NCBI GenBank assembly: GCA_000320545.1
Contig: ADNK01001115.1
Location: forward strand, 1 to 64,000
Source of the DNA: Bigelowiella natans CCMP2755
Taxonomy: Eukaryota; Cercozoa; Chlorarachniophyceae
Length of the DNA stretch: 64,000 nt
Reading direction: 5' to 3'
The translations under genes were made by a program, and so were the position numbers. Shown piece after piece: positions 58,901 through 64,000 of this stretch (positions within the stretch are counted from its first letter, which is position 1; each line of letters starts with the position of its first letter). The notes beneath the pieces were generated by a model. The model was given only the letters and a program-made list of their open reading frames with translations, made no database searches and had not been told where the DNA came from.

Positions 58901-60115
58901 CCTTGGTCTTCAGCATCGTTTTATTGGTCAAGTCATAATCCTTTTTGGCCTTATTGTATTCGTCTTCGATGTCCTTGAGCTCTGTAGTCCTATCCTCTAA
59001 CTTTTTTCGCTCGTAGTCTAGCTTGGTGTTCAGACGCGTCTTTTTCTCTTCAACAGCAGCAATTTGCCTTTTGCTCTCAGTCTCATTCGATTGATACAGC
59101 TTAGCGCGCAGGATGTTTGCTTCGTTCTCCTTCAGCAGATATGCCTCTGCCTCCGCTTTGGCACCCTGATATCAAATTTTAAAGCATCAGGCTTACATTG
59201 TACTGATCTCAAAGAAAATCAGATACACACATCAAATAAATTCTCAAATCCGAATTGAATGTGCATTTAACATCACCTCTAAGTTCCCTTTTTCTTTTTC
59301 CACGATCTTAACCCGATTAAGTTTTTCTTGACGAACATCGTTTAAGGCCTCGACTTCTTTCTGCTTCTCTTCGATCGCTTCCACGTACTGGTTGGATCCA
59401 ATGATATCTTCCAGATATTCCAGGAGGCCATCTTCGTGAGGTGTCAACGCTTTTGGCTTCATCATGGAAATCTGTTCGACTTCACCTTGTAGGATCAAGA
59501 ACCGATTGTTGTCCAAATCTACTCCTTTCTTCTTCAGAAGGGTTGTGACTTCGGTAAAAGAGCTTGTCTTCTCATTAATATAATATTTGGATTTACTCTC
59601 TTTATTAGCCGTCCTTGAGACGACGAATTCCGATCCAGGTACTACGTCAAATCCATCCGGCTTACCCTAATCCAACAGCAATATTGATCTTATAAAATGT
59701 CCTGTCTGTCCGATTTATTAATCAGGTCTTACCTCAATGTCAATGATTTCATGGAAATGCACTGAGACTCTGCATTCTGGCAGATCTTTGTGTTTGCTCG
59801 ACCGATGGATGAGTTCGCTGATCTTTTTCAGCCTGATCTTACTCGCCCTCTTTCCGAAAACGAATAGAAGTGAATCGATTACGTTGGATTTTCCGCTTCC
59901 GTTCGGTCCCACGATCGATGAGAAGCACTGTAGTTATCAAATCATCACTTTTTTGCAATGCTCACTACGAGAAATAACCGCACCTTGTGGAAAGGTCCAA
60001 TAACCCTTTTGCCATAGTAAGATTTGAAATTTTCTAGAACCATCTTTTTTATCATGAGCCTAGGGGGAGCAGGACCGGAGCCATCCGGCATGGCCTTGAA
60101 TTCGTCGGCTGCCAT
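55937..60115 (-). CDS. SMC4: Condensin subunit SMC4
   Basis: SMC4 pairs with SMC2 as the ATPase core of condensin in the nucleus and on mitotic chromosomes. Five exons close in phase: 60115-59984, 59927-59733, 59666-59277, 59165-58698, 58621-55937, giving 1289 residues, normal for the family. Head, N-terminal half: RLMIKKMVLENFKSYYGKRV, Walker A GPNGSGKSNVIDSLLFVFG, then NRFLILQGEVEQISMMKPKA and GLLEYLEDIIGS, which distinguish SMC4 from SMC1-3. A long Lys/Glu coiled coil follows, then the hinge at about 550-720 (GLIPGIEGRLGDLGAIDAKY; ALNHIVVDTT), the return coil, signature motif NLSGGEKTLSSLALIFA and Walker B TPLYVMDEIDAALD, all intact. Exon 5 also fits the human order IYKTDDVTKSITIDP. The N-terminal extension is shorter than in animals. 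The exon 4 donor is GTTGAG. Introns are short without microsatellites. Confidence 0.96.
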
Positions 60116-60517
60116 TTCCAACTGCAAGTGGGCTTTCACGTATAGATGGTTATATCTTACGACATAAATGTTTAGATGTCACACATAGGAAATCCTCTAT
60201 GTTTGCATGTTAAATGTGGTTAATTTTTGGCGGGTGTGCATTTGTTTTTGCCAGCAACGGTCTGCAAGGCGCCAAATTTTATAGAAATTATTTCTTCGGG
60301 TTATGAAATGGTGGAAATACATAAAGATTAGGTGAAACGACATCGGTATTCGAGCAGCTAGTAGTACTAAGAGGGCCCTGAAATAGAAAAGGTGGCATGA
60401 ATAAAATACAAGTCCTTTTACTCAAAGCGACATGGACGAATTTATCATAACTAGAACACACTCTATTTCGATAGCTGCTCGAGGGGAGCTCGAAGCTCAT
60501 CGAGCCTCCCCTGTACA
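60116..60517. promoter_or_regulatory. Divergent promoter region SMC4 / Ser-rich gene
   Basis: This gap of about 400 bp separates two start codons. An in-frame stretch ahead of the SMC4 ATG with an AG acceptor-like site (about 60122) could mean a small upstream exon. No repeat was seen. Confidence 0.45.
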
Positions 60518-63436
60518 ATGGAAGACAGCCCACCAATCGGAAGTTGGATGGTGGTAGATGGGATTCTAGGTGGAGATGAAGGGCGTCCACCAATGGGTGG
60601 GTCTTTTGACTCCACTCATCGTGTTCCACATTCACCTTCGCTGTACTCTATGGGCGACTCTGAGGGTGTTCCCCCTACAAATCCTCCTTCACCGTCATCT
60701 TCTTCATCGTTCTCTGAATTCGACAAATGTTTGAACGAACTCGAAGCAGCCTGGGTACAATAATGGAAATCACATCTTTCATTCATAGATTTTAACTCGT
60801 CGGTGTTCATTGAAAGTGTTGTACAGCTCGGAAGTGACTGTATTTATTTATTTAGGCAAAGGCCTCCCGGACAAAAGGGATTGTCCCTATACCGGTATGG
60901 TCACCACGACCAATCACAAATATTCACAGCTCACACTGTTGATTTGTTTTCTAAGTTGTGGGAACGTGTCAAGATAAGATCTCGGGAGGGCTTCTTATCT
61001 CAAAATGAAACATCGCCACGTGGAGGATCGTCAAGCAACTCTCTTGGTAGAGATCTCTTTCTTCCCCCGAATCCCACATTTAATAGGATCTTATCCATGA
61101 ATTTAAAATAGGAGGATCCGGGCCATTGGTCTCTGAATTTTTCTTCGATAAGAACGCAAAAGTAGAAGCCAAGCAGCAACCTGTAAGCACGTACAAGTCA
61201 AGCTCAAAATCAAACAGTTCGAAGCTTGACGAGGGAGGAGGAGTCAGTATCGCCAGATCACACAATAGCAATATCCCTGCAGATCCCCTAAATGGGATTG
61301 CTGATGAGCAACTGAACACCAAGATTAATATCAAGCACTCACCAGAATTTGCGGTGAGACTAACATTCATGAATAATCCTCCTTCTCGCACATATTATTC
61401 ATCATATATACACACACACGATCGCACGAATGGCATCATAGATTAAGCTTATCGTCTTCTTGCTTTTCAAGAGCCGAACATATATTTTATATATATCTCC
61501 TCGCAGGAGCTATTTGGAGGTGATTCGTCTGCCGATGAGAACGCCGTTGATTCTCCTGCTGCAGTTCCCCCAGCAGGCTCGCTTGACTTCGAATGTAGGC
61601 GTATTAGCAACAAAAACAAGCCTGTCTTCCCAGGATTGTCGAATCCCGAATCGAGTGGGAGCCCGAACAGCAGTATAAACGCCAAAGATAGTCTGGCTTC
61701 GCCCCACCCCTTCTCACCGAACCTCGCAACCCGACATGGACGTACACAAACCAAAGACAACGGGGGCAGCGGCTGCAGTGTTAACAGTAATGATTATAGC
61801 AAAAACAAAAATGAGGAAGGTGGTAACGACAGACCTGCCGCTGCTGCTGCTGGTGCTGCTACTGCCCCCGAGCAGCTTGAACCTCCTAAAAAATCTGTAG
61901 TGTCTGTCAAGAAGGGACGAAATCCCCGCCATTTACACTTGAAGTCGGGGGGAGCTCCCATTAAGCTTACCTTACTCTGCACCTCCTCGAATCTTGACAG
62001 CAGGCGCAAACGGCGAGAAAACTGGCGGAGATCTACATCGGTCAATTCTTGCAATTCCTCCTCCTCCTCCAATTCCCACCTTGCCTCAACACGTACGGCA
62101 GGAACGACGATGGCAAATCACGGAGAGGTGGGGGCAGGAGCTGCAGGGTCAACGTTAGTTTCCAACACGACAACGTCTAGCAGTGCGAAGGGGCCCACTA
62201 GCCGCAGTCGCAATAGTATTCTTCGCCGCATCCTACCGTCTTTCAATAGTCCGAAGAAAGTTCAAAGAGCAGCAGGTGGGGGGCGGACAGGAGAGGATGG
62301 TCAGGGAACTACCTCTACTACCAAGTCTAAAAGTAGCACCAGTACCGGGAGAAAGTCAGTCTTTTTCTTTCGCCGAGGAGCATCCAAGAAGGATATAGCA
62401 GCAGCAGCAGCAGCAGAAGCTCATAGCGTTGGCGCTGGGAACAATGGTAGCAGCAGCAGCAGCAGCTCAAAGGACACACCCAGCGGTGCCTCGCAGAGCG
62501 GGCAGCGTGATGTAGAAATCGACAACGGGGAAGCTAGTAAAGAGAAAAAGAACAATAAACGGAGCCGCAAGGTGACTACTGATGATGCCCGCCGCCGCCG
62601 CTGCTGCTTATATTGCTACTACCATTTGAGTGAGAGCAGCTAATAATAGCATTTTCACACACTGACGGTACTTATCCTCTTCTTCCCTCTGTGCTGTTTT
62701 CCACCTACTCGGGTGTGATGCTGGTTACCCCCCCGCTATTACATCACATCCAGAGCGTCTCAGGCTATGCATCGGTCTTGCGCAAAGTGATCGGCTTGCA
62801 CGAAAGGCAAATCCGTCGACTCCAAAAGGTAGATGCACAGCCACATGAGGAACCCTACTCTCTCTTTTCCCCTGTTCGTTTGCTTTTGGAGAGGGGAAAG
62901 GCTAGAAGCAATCCAATGCTTCTACTCTAGGAAGGGCAGAAATCCTTTATATTGTATACTGTATATAATATATATATATATATATATATAGCATATATTA
63001 TATCAACCGCCCCGCTTTTATTGACGAAATCTATACAGGAGAGGCGACGAGAGCAATCGCGACGACGCACAGAGTTGATGAAGTGGCAGCGGTGGGCACT
63101 GCCGGACCTCTATCGTATTTCTGATCTCCATTTCCACAGCATCATGGTAATTAAGCATAGATGCATGCACTTATCTACACTCCCTTCTTTACGGCCTCCC
63201 ATATCTCCCTTCCCTTTTTCTCAACTCCACATCCCGCCATGTATGTGTCGTCGAGTGCCTATCTCTGCGAATTACGTATCACTGACCGTACGAATGGCGG
63301 GCTGCTGCTGATGTAGATGGAATTAACGGCAAGGCTACAAGTTCATTTCGCGTGCTGCGGGGTGTTAGAGAGAGAGAATCAACTCATCCAACTAGCCCTC
63401 AACGGCGGTAGTACTCATTATGCGTGTATATGTTAG

Positions 63437-63471
<35 letters not shown>

Positions 63472-63512
63472 TTTATGTTTGTGTGTGTGTGTTATCCATC
63501 CATCGATGATGT

Positions 63513-63543
<31 letters not shown>

Positions 63544-64000
63544 AGGCCGTGCTCTGGACGCGAAGTCGTTTGCCGGCCGTATCAAGCTCAAGGGAAAGTA
63601 AATAATGCACGCACCACCCGTCCCCGTGGAACATACCGAACGTCGTCGTGTCCTTGTACCCATTATTCGACCAGAGAGTGAAAGCTTCAACGGCTGCGTT
63701 GTGTTGTGAGTCATCGACGATGAGTGTATCGTATCTTGCCATAACTAGCATATATAACCCTCCTCTCGCAGGGTGTCGTCTTCTGAGATTGAGAAGCTGC
63801 TGGGTCAGCACCAGACGGTTACTATCTGATGCCACCTACTACCAAACATGCACACTACTGCAGCCCATGTAGGTAGTAGAGTACTGCTTCTAACTTCGTC
63901 TATATCTCTCCCCCTCCCTCCCTCTCCCCCCCCCCCTCTTGTTTTGCCCTTGCTTATACTCCCAAGGTAATGCGTCGGCGGTCGTTCCAGCAGAGGGCTG
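60518..64000 (+). CDS. Ser-rich protein of unknown function, runs off right edge
   Basis: I do not recognise this gene. The first exon (60518 to about 60756) encodes MEDSPPIGSWMVVDG and a Ser/Pro-rich stretch ending KCLNELEAAW. A second exon (to about 61045) carries LYRYGHHDQSQIFTAHTVDL and FSKLWERVKIRS; its phase to exon 1 does not close cleanly. Then comes GSGPLVSEFFFDKNAKVE (about 61112-61352) and a large exon from 61506 with long Ser, Gly, Asn and Ala runs, basic clusters (NSILRRILPSF; GRKSVFFFRRGASKKD) and poly-Ala. Downstream exons become conserved-looking and helical: SGYASVLRKVIGLHERQIRR (about 62758-62828), MKWQRWALPDLYRISDLHFH (about 63040-63147), ELTARLQVHFACCGVLEREN (from about 63318) and SSEIEKLLGQHQT (about 63773-63820). 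The C-terminus lies beyond the window. Probably a cytosolic or cytoskeletal coiled-coil scaffold, by composition only. Confidence 0.6.
63437..63544. repeat. TA, GT and GTC microsatellites in last visible intron
   Basis: Within about 110 bp there are (TA)n at 63437-63468, (TG)n at 63478-63491 and CGT at 63514-63541, ending at the acceptor AG of the next exon. The GTC run acts as the acceptor-side tract in place of a normal polypyrimidine stretch. Confidence 0.8.

Noticed and set aside
1-64000. tRNA, rRNA, CRISPR or insertion-sequence features
   Set aside because: No cloverleaf-like A/B box pairs, no rRNA core sequence, no spaced direct repeats of CRISPR type and no transposase-like frame were recognised.

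Overview
This window is a gene-dense stretch of a nuclear genome from a microbial eukaryote. The genes are split by many GT-AG introns, and several introns are packed with CT, GT, TA, TAC and ATC microsatellites. A CFAP61 homologue implies a motile cilium or flagellum. A PXMP4-type peroxisomal protein, SMC4 condensin, NOP56 and eIF2A are generic eukaryotic core genes. A thioredoxin with a Ser/Arg-rich leader could be organelle-targeted. A flagellated protist or alga fits best, but I cannot name the lineage from the sequence alone. I see no rRNA or tRNA gene, no CRISPR array, no prokaryotic operon and no complete transposon.

Layout from left to right: (1) 3' part of a Y-family DNA polymerase kappa (+, 1-2449); (2) NOP56 (-, 3257-5072); (3) an intronless two-membrane-segment orphan (+, 5821-7116); (4) CFAP61 (-, 7865-14575); (5) a PrsW-like multipass membrane protein (+, 15112-16547); (6) a membrane-anchored pepsin-like aspartic protease (-, 17779-20327); (7) a WGR-UBA-SAM-BRCT-SWIM-ATP-dependent DNA ligase (-, 21213-24032); (8) eIF2A in more than 20 exons (+, 24428-31454); (9) a thioredoxin-like protein (-, 32132-about 33980); (10) a PXMP4 homologue (-, 34987-37218); (11) a membrane-anchored alpha/beta hydrolase (+, 37427-39055); (12) a DCAF4-like WD-repeat protein (-, 39773-about 44818); (13) a PLP class V aminotransferase/cysteine-desulfurase-like domain spliced in phase to a TtcA-type tRNA thiolation domain (+, 45010-54637); (14) SMC4 (-, 55937-60115); (15) a Ser-rich protein of unknown function that runs off the right edge (+, 60518-64000).

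Genes mostly alternate in strand, giving short divergent promoter gaps (about 0.2-0.75 kb) and longer convergent 3'-3' gaps (about 0.7-1.3 kb). The 3' gaps share a peculiar composition, full of GCATGC and GCTAGC palindromes. Four of them also hold copies of a dispersed element of about 90 bp that I recognise only by comparing the copies with each other.

The two most novel items are the desulfurase-like/tRNA-thiolase fusion, which would put a potential sulfur donor and a sulfur-using tRNA enzyme in one polypeptide, and the DNA ligase with an unusual stack of nucleic-acid and protein-binding domains. Exon boundaries were derived by hand from GT-AG sites, phase continuity and family similarity. 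Where phase does not close, this is stated.
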